DNA from: Oscillospiraceae bacterium
GTDB taxonomy: Bacteria; Bacillota; Clostridia; Oscillospirales; Ruminococcaceae
Assembly: GCA_017396665.1 (NCBI GenBank)
Contig: JAFQLH010000066.1
Coordinates: 1-53,864 of the forward strand
DNA length: 53,864 nucleotides
Direction: 5' to 3'
Shown: in pieces, positions 1 through 8,179 of the stretch
How the letters are laid out: the number at the start of each line of letters is the position of its first letter
Numbering within the stretch: the first letter of the stretch is position 1
The notes under the pieces: generated by a model
The model's input: only the letters and a program-made list of their open reading frames with translations
The model's database searches: none
Told to the model about the DNA's origin: nothing
Made by a program: the position numbers and the translations under genes

Positions 1-968
1 AGTGAAACGTCAGGGTGAACAGTCTTGCCCTTTAAGATGTGAGCAACCTTCATCATATCCATAAATGATGAGTTTGTGCATGAACCGATACATACCTGGT
101 CAATCTTGAGCTCTCCGATTTCCTCGAAGTTCTTTACATTGTCAGGTGAGTGTGGACATGCAGCCTGTGGAACGAGTGTAGAAAGGTCAATCTTGACCTC
201 GGCATCGTAAACAGCGTCCTCGTCAGCAGAAAGCTCCTGCCATACGTCAGCTCTGTCCTGAGCCTTGAGGAACTGAAGTGTGATTTCGTCAGAAGGGAAG
301 ATTGATGTTGTAGCACCAAGCTCTGCACCCATGTTTGTGATAGTAGCTCTCTCAGGAACTGAAAGAGTCTTTACACCCTCGCCGCAGTATTCGATAACCT
401 TGCCGACACCGCCCTTAACGGAAAGACGACGAAGAACTTCAAGGATAACGTCCTTTGCAGCAACCCAAGGAGAAAGCTTGCCAGTAAGCTCAACCTTTAC
501 AACCTCAGGGCAGGTGATGTAGTAAGCTCCGCCACCCATTGCAACAGCAACGTCAAGTCCGCCTGCACCGATAGCAATCATACCGATACCGCCGCCTGTT
601 GGTGTGTGTGAGTCAGAACCGATAAGAGTCTTTCCGGGAACACCGAATCTCTCAAGGTGAACCTGATGGCAGATGCCGTTACCCGGTCTTGAGAAGTAAA
701 TGCCGTGCTTCTTTGCAACAGAGCCGATGAAACGGTGGTCGTCAGCGTTTTCAAAGCCCGACTGAAGTGTGTTGTGGTCTATGTAAGCAACAGAACGCTC
801 TGTCTTTACTCTGGGAACTCCCATAGCCTCAAATTCAAGGTACGCCATAGTACCTGTTGCGTCCTGTGTAAGTGTCTGGTCGATTTTAATTCCGATTTCG
901 TTGCCCTTGACAAATTCGCCGTCAACGATATGAGCCTTCAGAATTTTTTCTGTAAGTGTAAGTCCCAT
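1..968 (-). CDS. acnA: Aconitate hydratase, N-terminal part (runs off the left edge)
   Basis: Interconverts citrate and isocitrate through cis-aconitate using a [4Fe-4S] cluster in the cytoplasm. The translated 322 residues begin MGLTLTEKILKAHIVDGEF and carry the aconitase/IPM dehydratase signatures: SDSHTPTGGG, and near the edge the cysteine motif GSCTNSSF. The family in Clostridia is usually about 640 residues, so roughly half is present. Start choice: ATG at 968-966 sits about 10 nt from a GAAAGGA Shine-Dalgarno; ATGs at 974 and 977 in the same frame are alternatives, closer to the SD. A strong promoter lies upstream. The large subunit of 3-isopropylmalate dehydratase or homoaconitase is a related possibility, but the residues around the substrate loop and the missing leuD neighbour cannot be judged here. 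Family sure, exact substrate fairly sure. Confidence 0.85.
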   Translation of the reverse strand, partial: MGLTLTEKILKAHIVDGEFVKGNEIGIKIDQTLTQDATGTMAYLEFEAMGVPRVKTERSVAYIDHNTLQSGFENADDHRFIGSVAKKHGIYFSRPGNGICHQVHLERFGVPGKTLIGSDSHTPTGGGIGMIAIGAGGLDVAVAMGGGAYYITCPEVVKVELTGKLSPWVAAKDVILEVLRRLSVKGGVGKVIEYCGEGVKTLSVPERATITNMGAELGATTSIFPSDEITLQFLKAQDRADVWQELSADEDAVYDAEVKIDLSTLVPQAACPHSPDNVKNFEEIGELKIDQVCIGSCTNSSFMDMMKVAHILKGKTVHPDVS

Positions 969-1003
969 TTGCATCATGTCCTTTCAAAATCAAATACACT
1001 ATT

Positions 1004-1032
1004 ATTTTATAACAAAATCGGCGGTTTGTCAA
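1004..1032 (-). promoter_or_regulatory. SigA promoter of the aconitase gene
   Basis: On the minus strand TTGACA (1032-1027), 17-nt spacer, TAAAAT (1009-1004). The start codon follows about 35 nt downstream. Confidence 0.75.
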
Positions 1033-1103
1033 CCATTTAACAAAGCATAGCAATATAAAAATATAAACGTCAAAAAATAGCACAAAAAGTTTCCAAATAC
1101 CCC

Positions 1104-1132
1104 TTGACAAATTGACATAGCGGTGTTAAAAT
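1104..1132 (+). promoter_or_regulatory. SigA promoter of the leader ORF / ABC exporter operon
   Basis: TTGACA (1104-1109), 17-nt spacer, TAAAAT (1127-1132). Expected transcript start is near 1139. A short hairpin (GCGTT...AACGC, 1156-1169) follows at the 5' end of the leader. Confidence 0.75.
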
Positions 1133-1194
1133 AACAAAGTCAGATTGTTATTAAGGCGTTTTGAAACGCAAAAATTTATGAGAGGAGGACGGAC

Positions 1195-1284
1195 ATGATG
1201 ACAAGAATGAATCGCTTTATCAGTAATATATTATCGCATTATCCTGTCTTGACCGAAAGTGTCCGTACCGAAGCTATAAAATAA
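1195..1284 (+). CDS. 29-residue leader peptide upstream of the ABC exporters
   Basis: A short ORF reading MMTRMNRFISNILSHYPVLT then ESVRTEAIK. It is preceded by a near-perfect Shine-Dalgarno (AGGAGG, 1183-1188) placed 6 nt from the first ATG and 9 nt from the second, stronger than that of most genes here. It lies between a strong promoter and an intrinsic terminator, directly before two ABC half-exporters. It has no Cys, signal peptide or membrane segment. In Bacillus subtilis the short ORF bmrB occupies the same place before the bmrCD ABC exporter and controls it by ribosome-mediated attenuation; I infer the same role. A secreted or signalling peptide is the alternative. The sequence itself is not one I recognise. 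Confidence 0.6.
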   Translation: MMTRMNRFISNILSHYPVLTESVRTEAIK

Positions 1285-1307
1285 GTACCGGCATTTTTAT
1301 GAAATTT

Positions 1308-1348
1308 AAGCGTCTTGGCATCTTAATGTGCCAGGGCGCTTTTTGTGT
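1308..1348 (+). terminator. Intrinsic terminator / attenuator between leader ORF and first ABC gene
   Basis: A 12-bp stem (1309-1320 with 1329-1340, three G-U pairs), 8-nt loop and a T run at 1340-1344. It starts 24 nt after the leader stop codon and ends before the SD of the ABC gene, so readthrough is needed for exporter expression from the upstream promoter. Confidence 0.8.
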
Positions 1349-1371
1349 CTTACGAAGGAGAAAGGAGAATT

Positions 1372-3642
1372 ATGAAGTATTTTGATGTCCTGCAAAACGA
1401 GATTTCGACAGAGCTCGAGAAACGTGGAGTGCAGGTAGATGAGCTTCTCTATTGCGTAAAGGCAGACCTTGACGGAGAAGGCTGCTATTACGACGTGTAT
1501 ATCACGTTCACAAAAGAAAAGGTCTGCGTAATAAGTGGCTATGAGCTTTACGGAAGAGCTAAGAACAATAAGAAAAGAAGTGTGCTCACAGGCTTTGAAA
1601 CAAAGGAATACAGCGAGTATGAGCTATGTGAAATAAAGCGTATGTACGTCGACAGATATCAGCACACCGCAAGACTTATGATTGAGAAAACTGACGGACA
1701 GGAGTTTTCTGTCGCAAGATTCTCTCTCGGCTTTTCCGATAAGTTTGAAAAGTTCTGCCAGAGAGTGAACTGTATAATCAATAATGAACCAATCGACGAC
1801 AGACTTTTGGAAGCTGTCAAAACCCACTGCGAAGTGTGCGGAGAGCGTTTCCCCGACCCGAACAGACCTGTATGTCCGTATTGCGTCGATAAGCATAGCA
1901 TCTTCAAAAGACTGCTCTCAATGTTCAAGGATTTCAAGCTCGAAGTTTTCCTTATCCTGCTTACGCTCATTATCGCAATGGCGCTGTCTGTAATCGCCCC
2001 CGTGTTCAGTGCACAGATGTTCTATGACGACGTGCTCACAGAGGGCGGAAGGTATTACGGAAAGGTGCTCCAGATAGTGCTTGTAATCGTGGCAGTAAAT
2101 ATCCTGTCAATGATTTTAAGAGTAGTGTCAGGCGTTATCACATCAAGAATCGTGCCTATGGTTATACATAAGCTCAGAGTGAAGATTTTCTCATCACTCC
2201 AGAGCCTCTCACTCGACTTCTTTACAAGTAAGCAGACAGGCTCGCTTATGTCAAGAGTAGACAGAGACAGCCAGAATGTCTATTGGTTCTTTGTCGATAT
2301 CGTGCCGTATGGAATTATGAACCTCGTCAGAATGGCTGGAATAGCCGTGATTATGACAATCATAAGCCCCGTGCTCGCACTGAGCGTTATCGTAACAATC
2401 GCCGTAATCCACATAGTCCAGAGAAACTTCTACAGAAATCAGAGAAAGCTGTACAGAAAATTCGATATCGCAACAAGAAGTGCAAACTCAGTCCTCTCTG
2501 ACGTTATGAACGGACAGCGTGTAGTAAAGGCGTTTGCAAGAGAAGACGACGAATCAAAGCGTTATAACTCAAAGAACGAGGAAGCCTATAAGGTAAACCT
2601 GAGAATCAACGGCAGAGCCGCAGATACAATACCGTTTATATGGTCTGTCTGCAGAGTCGTAAACCAGAGCGTGTTCTGTTTAGGTGCCTTTATGGTTATA
2701 AAAGGCTATATCGCGTTCGGCGCTCTGACAGCACTCGTGTCCTATACAAATATGACCTACGAGCCGATAAACTTCTTTACATGGATAGGCGACCGCTGGG
2801 CAAGATGCATGGACGCCGCTTCAAGAATGTTTGAAATAATGGACTCCGAGCCAACCGTCAAGGAAGCTAAGAACCCGACCCGTGTAAAGGAGCTCAAGGG
2901 TGATATTGAGCTTAAGAATGTGAGCTTCGAGTATGAAGCAGGTATCCCGATTATCAAGAACCTCTCACTTAAGGTTGAGGCAGGCCAGATGTTCGGTATC
3001 GTCGGAAAAACAGGCGCAGGAAAGTCCACTATCATAAACCTAATCGCAAGACTCTATGACGTAACAGGCGGCGAGATTACCATAGACGGTATCCCGATAA
3101 GAGAGCTTGCATTCGAGGATTTGAGAAGAAATATCGGTATAGTTTCGCAGGAAACCTACCTGTTTATAGGAAGCGTCGCTGATAATATCCGCTACGCAAA
3201 CCCGAACGCTACAATGGAAGAGGTAATAGCCGCCGCAAAATCTGCCCACGCCCACGAGTTTATCACAAAGCTCCCCGAGGGCTATAATACAATGATAGGC
3301 GAGGCAAACGTCTCACTCTCAGGCGGAGAAAAGCAGAGAATATCTATCGCAAGAGCCATTATCCAGAAGCCGAATATCCTCATCTTGGACGAGGCAACCG
3401 CCTCAATGGATACAAGAACCGAGAGGAAAATCCAGTCTGCAATAGATGACCTCAAAAAAGGAAGAACAATTATATCTATTGCCCATAGACTTTCAACTCT
3501 TCGTGACGCAGATATGCTCTGCGTTATCGAAAACGGCGAGATGAAGGAAATCGGTACACACGACGAGCTTATAAGAAATAAGGGAAAGTACTTCGACCTC
3601 TATAAGCTCCAGTCACAAGCACTTAAATTTATAAACGACTAA
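1372..3642 (+). CDS. ABC half-exporter (membrane + ATPase) with N-terminal zinc ribbon
   Basis: A 756-residue ABC exporter half in the membrane. Order of parts: an N-terminal soluble domain of about 150 residues that I do not recognise, a four-Cys zinc ribbon (C153, C156, C168, C171), six membrane segments (about 185-470), and a nucleotide-binding domain with Walker A GKTGAGKST (546-553), signature LSGGE (649-653) and Walker B ILILDE (669-674). The catalytic Glu is present. The ATG at 1372 follows AAAGGAG; a GTG at 1345 in the same frame lies inside the terminator region and has no SD. It forms an operon with the DUF1854 gene and a second half-exporter of the same build, so the two may form a heterodimer. 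Substrate unknown: multidrug or peptide export are both possible. Clearly an ABC exporter. Confidence 0.9.
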   Translation: MKYFDVLQNEISTELEKRGVQVDELLYCVKADLDGEGCYYDVYITFTKEKVCVISGYELYGRAKNNKKRSVLTGFETKEYSEYELCEIKRMYVDRYQHTARLMIEKTDGQEFSVARFSLGFSDKFEKFCQRVNCIINNEPIDDRLLEAVKTHCEVCGERFPDPNRPVCPYCVDKHSIFKRLLSMFKDFKLEVFLILLTLIIAMALSVIAPVFSAQMFYDDVLTEGGRYYGKVLQIVLVIVAVNILSMILRVVSGVITSRIVPMVIHKLRVKIFSSLQSLSLDFFTSKQTGSLMSRVDRDSQNVYWFFVDIVPYGIMNLVRMAGIAVIMTIISPVLALSVIVTIAVIHIVQRNFYRNQRKLYRKFDIATRSANSVLSDVMNGQRVVKAFAREDDESKRYNSKNEEAYKVNLRINGRAADTIPFIWSVCRVVNQSVFCLGAFMVIKGYIAFGALTALVSYTNMTYEPINFFTWIGDRWARCMDAASRMFEIMDSEPTVKEAKNPTRVKELKGDIELKNVSFEYEAGIPIIKNLSLKVEAGQMFGIVGKTGAGKSTIINLIARLYDVTGGEITIDGIPIRELAFEDLRRNIGIVSQETYLFIGSVADNIRYANPNATMEEVIAAAKSAHAHEFITKLPEGYNTMIGEANVSLSGGEKQRISIARAIIQKPNILILDEATASMDTRTERKIQSAIDDLKKGRTIISIAHRLSTLRDADMLCVIENGEMKEIGTHDELIRNKGKYFDLYKLQSQALKFIND

Positions 3643-3655
3643 AGGAGTGAAAGAT

Positions 3656-4189
3656 TTGTCACAGATAATTGAAAGCTATGAAGCCGATAAGCTGACTATA
3701 CTAGATTGCTCAAAGCTGAGATTTGAGAAAGAGGAAAGCGGCTATATGACGCTTCATATGGACGGAAAAACCTACAACAAGGTTAACCTTACAAGACTCC
3801 AGCCGTTTTATCAGCAGGAGCTGTATATCAGCGTGCATATAGAAGACGAGGAAAGACAGTTCCGTGAAATCGGAGTTATCGAGGATATAAAGAAGCTCCC
3901 GAAGGAGCAGTATGAGCTGGTGTCCGACTTCCTCAGATATAAGTACTATATGCCTGAAATAACAAGGATTTATTCGATAAAGGAAAATATGCGAGGCTCT
4001 CTGTTTGTGAAGGCTGAAACAACCGCAGGCGGAAAAACTATATGCATCCGTGACTGGTATACAAACTTCAAGCTCATAGGCGGAAAATATCTCTATGTCT
4101 GCGACGCCGACGGCAATAAATATTTCTGCGACAACGTCGAGGAAAAGCTTGATAAGAAGAGCATCGCAGCAATGGAAATGTTCACCTAA
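3656..4189 (+). CDS. DUF1854 family protein between two ABC exporter genes
   Basis: A 177-residue soluble protein, matching by sequence character and context the DUF1854 family found next to ABC exporters (in proteobacteria, near cyanophycin genes). It has no membrane segment, signal peptide or cysteine cluster. The start is taken as TTG at 3656, 8 nt after AAAGGAG; an in-frame GTG at 3647 overlaps that SD and is less likely. It begins 13 nt after the first ABC gene and ends 23 nt before the second, so the three are one transcript. It probably acts with the transporter at the membrane; no enzymatic motif is visible. No cyanophycin synthetase is in this window, so that link is not supported here. 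Confidence 0.7.
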   Translation: MSQIIESYEADKLTILDCSKLRFEKEESGYMTLHMDGKTYNKVNLTRLQPFYQQELYISVHIEDEERQFREIGVIEDIKKLPKEQYELVSDFLRYKYYMPEITRIYSIKENMRGSLFVKAETTAGGKTICIRDWYTNFKLIGGKYLYVCDADGNKYFCDNVEEKLDKKSIAAMEMFT

Positions 4190-4212
4190 ACCTTAACCGA
4201 AAGGAAAACAAT

Positions 4213-6387
4213 ATGAATCTTAAAACATCATTCCCGAAAGGAGTAGAGCAGGAAAGTGTGCTGTTTTCTCTGCCGTATGACCTTACTACAGACGGCAAAA
4301 GAGTAAACGGACATACCTGTATAGATGACAGCGAAATTGTAATCTATCTCGATGGTGAGCCGGTAAAACGTCATTATATCGACGAGTTTTCCGAGTTTAA
4401 ATGTGAGAAGAATTACGGCTCATCTTCCCTTGTCGGAATAAGAAAGGACGGAACACAGGTGTGCCTGTGCGTGTTCAGACAGCAGGAGTTTCTGCGGTAT
4501 GCAGAGCTCTCAAAGCTTCTTGACTTCTACGCAAGAACAGGCAGACTCATCACCGAAACCGATGAGGACGAGCCTACCTGTGAAAAGTGCGGTATACCGC
4601 TCGACGGAGCAAGCGAATGCCCCTTCTGTGCAAAAAAGAGCAAGCTGTTTTTAAAGCTCATAAAGCGTGTCGCACCGTATAAAATGTATTTTATAATCGC
4701 AGTGCTCTGTACAATTTTCGAGCAGTGCGTCTGGATAATTGTCCCGAATATCTCAAGACTTATAATCGACGACTATGTAACACCGAAGAATACCGACTGG
4801 CAGGGGCTTATATTCCTGTCTGTCTGCCTCGTCGGACTCGTTGCGTTTACCTGTATCCCTAACCGTATCAATATGAAGTGCAGCTTCAAGGTCGCACTAA
4901 ATATGGGTAAGGACCTGCGTGAAGAGGTCTTCGCAAAATCCGAGTCGCTGTCGATGTCAGCAGTTACAAAGAAAACAGCAGGCGAGCTTATAAGACGTGT
5001 GTCCGGCGACGCCGCAAAGCTCGAGGACTTCGTTACAACAAACGGCAAGGATTTGATAGTCGATTTGATATCGCTTGTCGTCCTCGTGGTTATTATCTGC
5101 TGTATGAATTTCAGACTCGCAATGCTCGTGCTTCTGCCTATACCGTTTGTGTTCCTGCTCGTAGATAAGCTGTTTCATGTTATGGCAAAGCGATATACAA
5201 GAGTGTGGCGTAATATGACAGAGCACGACTCAACACTCCACGATATCTTAAACGGTATCAGAGTTATAAAGTCCTACGGAACTGAGGTAAAGGAAATCCG
5301 GAAATATTCTGACTGCTCACTCAAAGCCGCAAGGTCAAGCGTCAGAGCGGAAATCGTCTGGTATCTCACAATCCCGTTTTCAGAGCTTATCATGACAGTC
5401 GGAAATTTCCTCGTGCTGTATTTCGGCGGAAAGCTCATTATAGACGGAGGTCTGAAGCTGGGCGAGCTCGTGCAGTTTACAACCTATGTTTCAATGCTCT
5501 ATGACCCGATAAGACGCTTCATACATATCCCGAAGCAGCTTGCGGATGCCGCCGTTTCAGCAAGCAAGGTGTTCGAGGTGCTCGAGGATAAAAACGGACT
5601 TAAGGAGTCTGAAAACCCTGTTGAGCTTGATATAAAGGGCGACATAGAGTTTAAGAATGTCTACTTCGGCTACAGAGAATATGACCCTGTCCTTAAGGAT
5701 ATCAGCGTCAGGATAAATAAGGGCGAAATGATAGGTATCGTAGGACATTCAGGTGTAGGAAAATCAACAATGATAAACCTCATATTAAGGCTCTATGACG
5801 TAACAGGCGGCAGTGTCCTTATCGACGGCACCGATATAAGAGAGCTTTCGCAGAAAAGCCTCAGAAGTCAGATAGGCGTCGTTTTGCAGGAAACCTTCCT
5901 TTTCGACGGCTCTGTGCTTGAAAACATCTGCTACGCAAAGCCTTCCGCAACCTTCGAGGAGGTTATCAGAGCCGCTAAAATCGCCAATGCCCACGACTTT
6001 ATCACAAAGCTCCCCGACGGATATAATACAAGGGTAGGAAACAAGGGCTACCAGCTTTCAGGCGGTGAGCGTCAGAGAGTAGCAATCGCCCGAGCAATAC
6101 TCCATGACCCTAAGATTATAATCCTCGACGAAGCAACCGCTTCGCTTGATACAGAAACCGAAAAGCAGATACAGGAAGCCCTCGGCAGACTTATAAAGGG
6201 AAGAACAACTATCGCAATTGCCCATAGACTTTCAACCCTCTCAGAAGCCGACCGACTAATCGTGCTCGATAAGGGTAAGCTTGCAGAGTTTGACACCCAC
6301 GAAAACCTTATGCGTAACAAGGGCGTCTACTATAAGCTCGTTATGGCACAAAGACAAACAACAAAGATGAAAAAGGCAAATGCATAA
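4213..6387 (+). CDS. ABC half-exporter (membrane + ATPase) with N-terminal zinc ribbon
   Basis: A 724-residue partner of the first half-exporter with the same order of parts: an N-terminal soluble domain (about 1-120), a four-Cys zinc ribbon (C123, C126, C136, C139), six membrane segments (about 150-440), and an ATPase with Walker A GHSGVGKST (511-519), signature LSGGE (615-619) and Walker B IIILDE (635-640). Both halves keep the catalytic Glu and a canonical signature, unlike many heterodimeric exporters in which one site is degenerate. It has its own SD (GAAAGGAAAA) before ATG 4213 and ends at the operon terminator. Substrate unknown. The transported compound cannot be deduced from the sequence. 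Confidence 0.9.
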   Translation: MNLKTSFPKGVEQESVLFSLPYDLTTDGKRVNGHTCIDDSEIVIYLDGEPVKRHYIDEFSEFKCEKNYGSSSLVGIRKDGTQVCLCVFRQQEFLRYAELSKLLDFYARTGRLITETDEDEPTCEKCGIPLDGASECPFCAKKSKLFLKLIKRVAPYKMYFIIAVLCTIFEQCVWIIVPNISRLIIDDYVTPKNTDWQGLIFLSVCLVGLVAFTCIPNRINMKCSFKVALNMGKDLREEVFAKSESLSMSAVTKKTAGELIRRVSGDAAKLEDFVTTNGKDLIVDLISLVVLVVIICCMNFRLAMLVLLPIPFVFLLVDKLFHVMAKRYTRVWRNMTEHDSTLHDILNGIRVIKSYGTEVKEIRKYSDCSLKAARSSVRAEIVWYLTIPFSELIMTVGNFLVLYFGGKLIIDGGLKLGELVQFTTYVSMLYDPIRRFIHIPKQLADAAVSASKVFEVLEDKNGLKESENPVELDIKGDIEFKNVYFGYREYDPVLKDISVRINKGEMIGIVGHSGVGKSTMINLILRLYDVTGGSVLIDGTDIRELSQKSLRSQIGVVLQETFLFDGSVLENICYAKPSATFEEVIRAAKIANAHDFITKLPDGYNTRVGNKGYQLSGGERQRVAIARAILHDPKIIILDEATASLDTETEKQIQEALGRLIKGRTTIAIAHRLSTLSEADRLIVLDKGKLAEFDTHENLMRNKGVYYKLVMAQRQTTKMKKANA

Positions 6388-6388
6388 A

Positions 6389-6428
6389 ATAAGGCTGGCA
6401 GAGTGAAATCTCTGTCAGCCTTAAATTT
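6389..6428. terminator. Bidirectional intrinsic terminator
   Basis: A 13-bp stem (6391-6403 with 6410-6422, one G-U) and 6-nt loop, with A-rich and T-rich flanks on both sides. It separates the convergent ABC operon and radical SAM operon. Confidence 0.8.
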
Positions 6429-7314
6429 ATTTCTCACCATAAAACTGTGGTATAAAATCTGTCCTTGCGGAAGACTTGCCCTGAATGTACCAGGTAAAGC
6501 CATACTTTTCAGCCGCATCAAGCACCTTCTCATACTCAAAGGTCGTGAGCCTGCGGTCTATCTCCGGATGAAGCGAGCTCTTGAAAACAGGTGTGTACTG
6601 ACTCATAATGCTCAGCAGTATCTCGTCGCTTGCGTACCTTTTACCCAGATAATCCATTATCTCAATGGAATCCTTCCTGTGAGAAGGGAGCACCAGATGC
6701 CTTACCATAACACCCCGTACAAGTCCGTCACCGTCAAACTGAGGCTTTCCAACCTGACGTACCATCTCATCAATCGCCCTTGTCGCAACCTCGAAATAGT
6801 CACCCGCCGACGAGTACTTTTTTGAAAGCTCCTCAGAGTAGTATTTGAGGTCGGGCAGATATATGTCAATGTATCCGTCAAGCGAGCGTATGGTCTCAAC
6901 GCTCTCGTATCCGCCGCAGTTGTATACAACAGGAATGTGAAGCCTGCCTCGTGTAAGCGAGATAGCCTCCTTGATGTGCGGAATAAACTGCGTGCCGCTT
7001 ATAAGATTTATGTTGCAAGCGCCCCTGTCCTGAAGCGAAAGCATAATTTCACAAAGCTCACCGCTCGTTATCTCGTAGCCCTTGCCTTCCTGGGAAATTT
7101 CGTGGTTCTGACAAAAACAGCATTTAAGCGTGCAGCCTGAAAAGAAAATCGCCCCGCTTCCGCTTTTTGTACAGATGCAAGGCTCTTCCCATAAATGCAG
7201 GTCAGCCCTCGCAATCCTCAGCCTGTCACTCTCTGAGCAAAAGCCCCTCGAAACAGTCCTGTCAGCACCACAGCCCCTCGGACACAGCCTGCAATTTCTG
7301 TATTCGTTATTCAT
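6427..7314 (-). CDS. Radical SAM protein, pyruvate formate-lyase-activating-enzyme-like (COG1313 type)
   Basis: A 295-residue cytoplasmic radical SAM protein. The CxxxCxxC cluster motif is at C61, C65, C68, followed by QN; before it lies an N-terminal Cys-rich stretch (C8, C11, C15, C26, with CRLCPRGC) typical of the 'putative PFL-activating enzyme' COG1313 group. The substrate of this group is not established. It starts at ATG 7314, inside the end of ispE (8-nt overlap), so it is translationally coupled to ispE. It is the last gene of a four-gene operon led by an Lrp-type regulator. No glycyl-radical enzyme is nearby, so activation of PFL is not supported by context. Confidence 0.8.
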   Translation of the reverse strand: MNNEYRNCRLCPRGCGADRTVSRGFCSESDRLRIARADLHLWEEPCICTKSGSGAIFFSGCTLKCCFCQNHEISQEGKGYEITSGELCEIMLSLQDRGACNINLISGTQFIPHIKEAISLTRGRLHIPVVYNCGGYESVETIRSLDGYIDIYLPDLKYYSEELSKKYSSAGDYFEVATRAIDEMVRQVGKPQFDGDGLVRGVMVRHLVLPSHRKDSIEIMDYLGKRYASDEILLSIMSQYTPVFKSSLHPEIDRRLTTFEYEKVLDAAEKYGFTWYIQGKSSARTDFIPQFYGEK

Positions 7315-8179
7315 ATATCTCACAACCGTTTTGAAGTGGCCTGCAAACTCTCGCAAACGGGAGCTTTTCAGACATCGCCTCGCAGCAAGCCTGTGCCTTC
7401 TCTTCATTATCAAAGATTCCGTATACCGCAGAACCGCTTCCGGTCATCATAGATGCCTTCGCACCAAGTCTGCAAAGCTCGTCCTTTATAGCGAAAATCT
7501 CCTCGCAATCGCTTGCGTATTCGAGTGCGTTGAATATCTCGGAGCATATTCCGCCAAGGTCGCCCTTTTCAAATGCAAGGCATATTTTCTTAAAGTCGCT
7601 CATCTTAGGAGAAGGCATATTGTCGTATGCCGCAAAAGCCTTCGGCGTGCTTACAGAAACAGTCGGCTTTACTACAGCAATGTAACAGTCAGGCATAGAG
7701 CGAAGTGTTGTCAGCTTCTCACCGATGCCCTCGCAAATCTGACAGCCACCCGCAATGCAGAAGGGAACATCAGCTCCAAGTCTTTTGCCCATCTCAATAA
7801 GCTCATCCTGTGACATTCCTGTGCCAAACATCCTGTCAAGACCTAAAAGCGTTGCCGCACAGTCAGAGCTTCCACCGCCCATTCCCGCCATAGAAGGAAT
7901 AGTCTTTGTAAGCTCAAATGAAAGCCCCTGCCTTATCCCGTGATGCTCAAGAAACGACCTCGCAGCCTTTATAACAAGGTTGCGGTCATCGCAAGGCACA
8001 CCCGGTGTGTCGCAATAAAGCGAAAGTCCGTCTGTATCCTGCTTTTTTATAATAAGCGTGTCGTATACGGAAACCGAGTGCATAATACTGCGAAGCTCGT
8101 GATATCCGTCACTTCTCCTGCCCAGAATATCAAGCGTAATGTTAATCTTGGCAGGTGCCTTTACGGTAATGCTATCCAT
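7307..8179 (-). CDS. ispE: 4-diphosphocytidyl-2-C-methyl-D-erythritol kinase
   Basis: ATP-dependent phosphorylation of CDP-methylerythritol, a step of the MEP isoprenoid pathway, in the cytoplasm. The 290-residue length is normal for the family. GHMP-kinase features are clear: N-terminal VKAPAKIN (K11), the glycine-rich ATP loop PSMAGMGGGSSDCAA (95-109), GADVPF and the C-terminal MTGSGSAVYG. The start ATG lies 8 nt inside the end of the aminotransferase gene with SD AAAAGGAAA, and its own end overlaps the radical SAM gene. The later MEP enzyme IspH is encoded at 20530 in this window. Identity is firm. Confidence 0.95.
   Translation of the reverse strand: MDSITVKAPAKINITLDILGRRSDGYHELRSIMHSVSVYDTLIIKKQDTDGLSLYCDTPGVPCDDRNLVIKAARSFLEHHGIRQGLSFELTKTIPSMAGMGGGSSDCAATLLGLDRMFGTGMSQDELIEMGKRLGADVPFCIAGGCQICEGIGEKLTTLRSMPDCYIAVVKPTVSVSTPKAFAAYDNMPSPKMSDFKKICLAFEKGDLGGICSEIFNALEYASDCEEIFAIKDELCRLGAKASMMTGSGSAVYGIFDNEEKAQACCEAMSEKLPFARVCRPLQNGCEIYE

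Noticed and set aside
705-1040. Plus-strand frame of 111 codons opposite aconitase
   Set aside because: Antisense to clear aconitase coding sequence and running through its promoter; no SD.
1345-1371. N-terminal extension of the first ABC protein from GTG 1345
   Set aside because: The codon sits in the terminator T-run region without an SD, whereas ATG 1372 has AAAGGAG at good spacing.
3656-4189. Cyanophycin-related function for the ABC/DUF1854 operon
   Set aside because: No cyanophycin synthetase or cyanophycinase in the window; the link rests only on the family name in other phyla.
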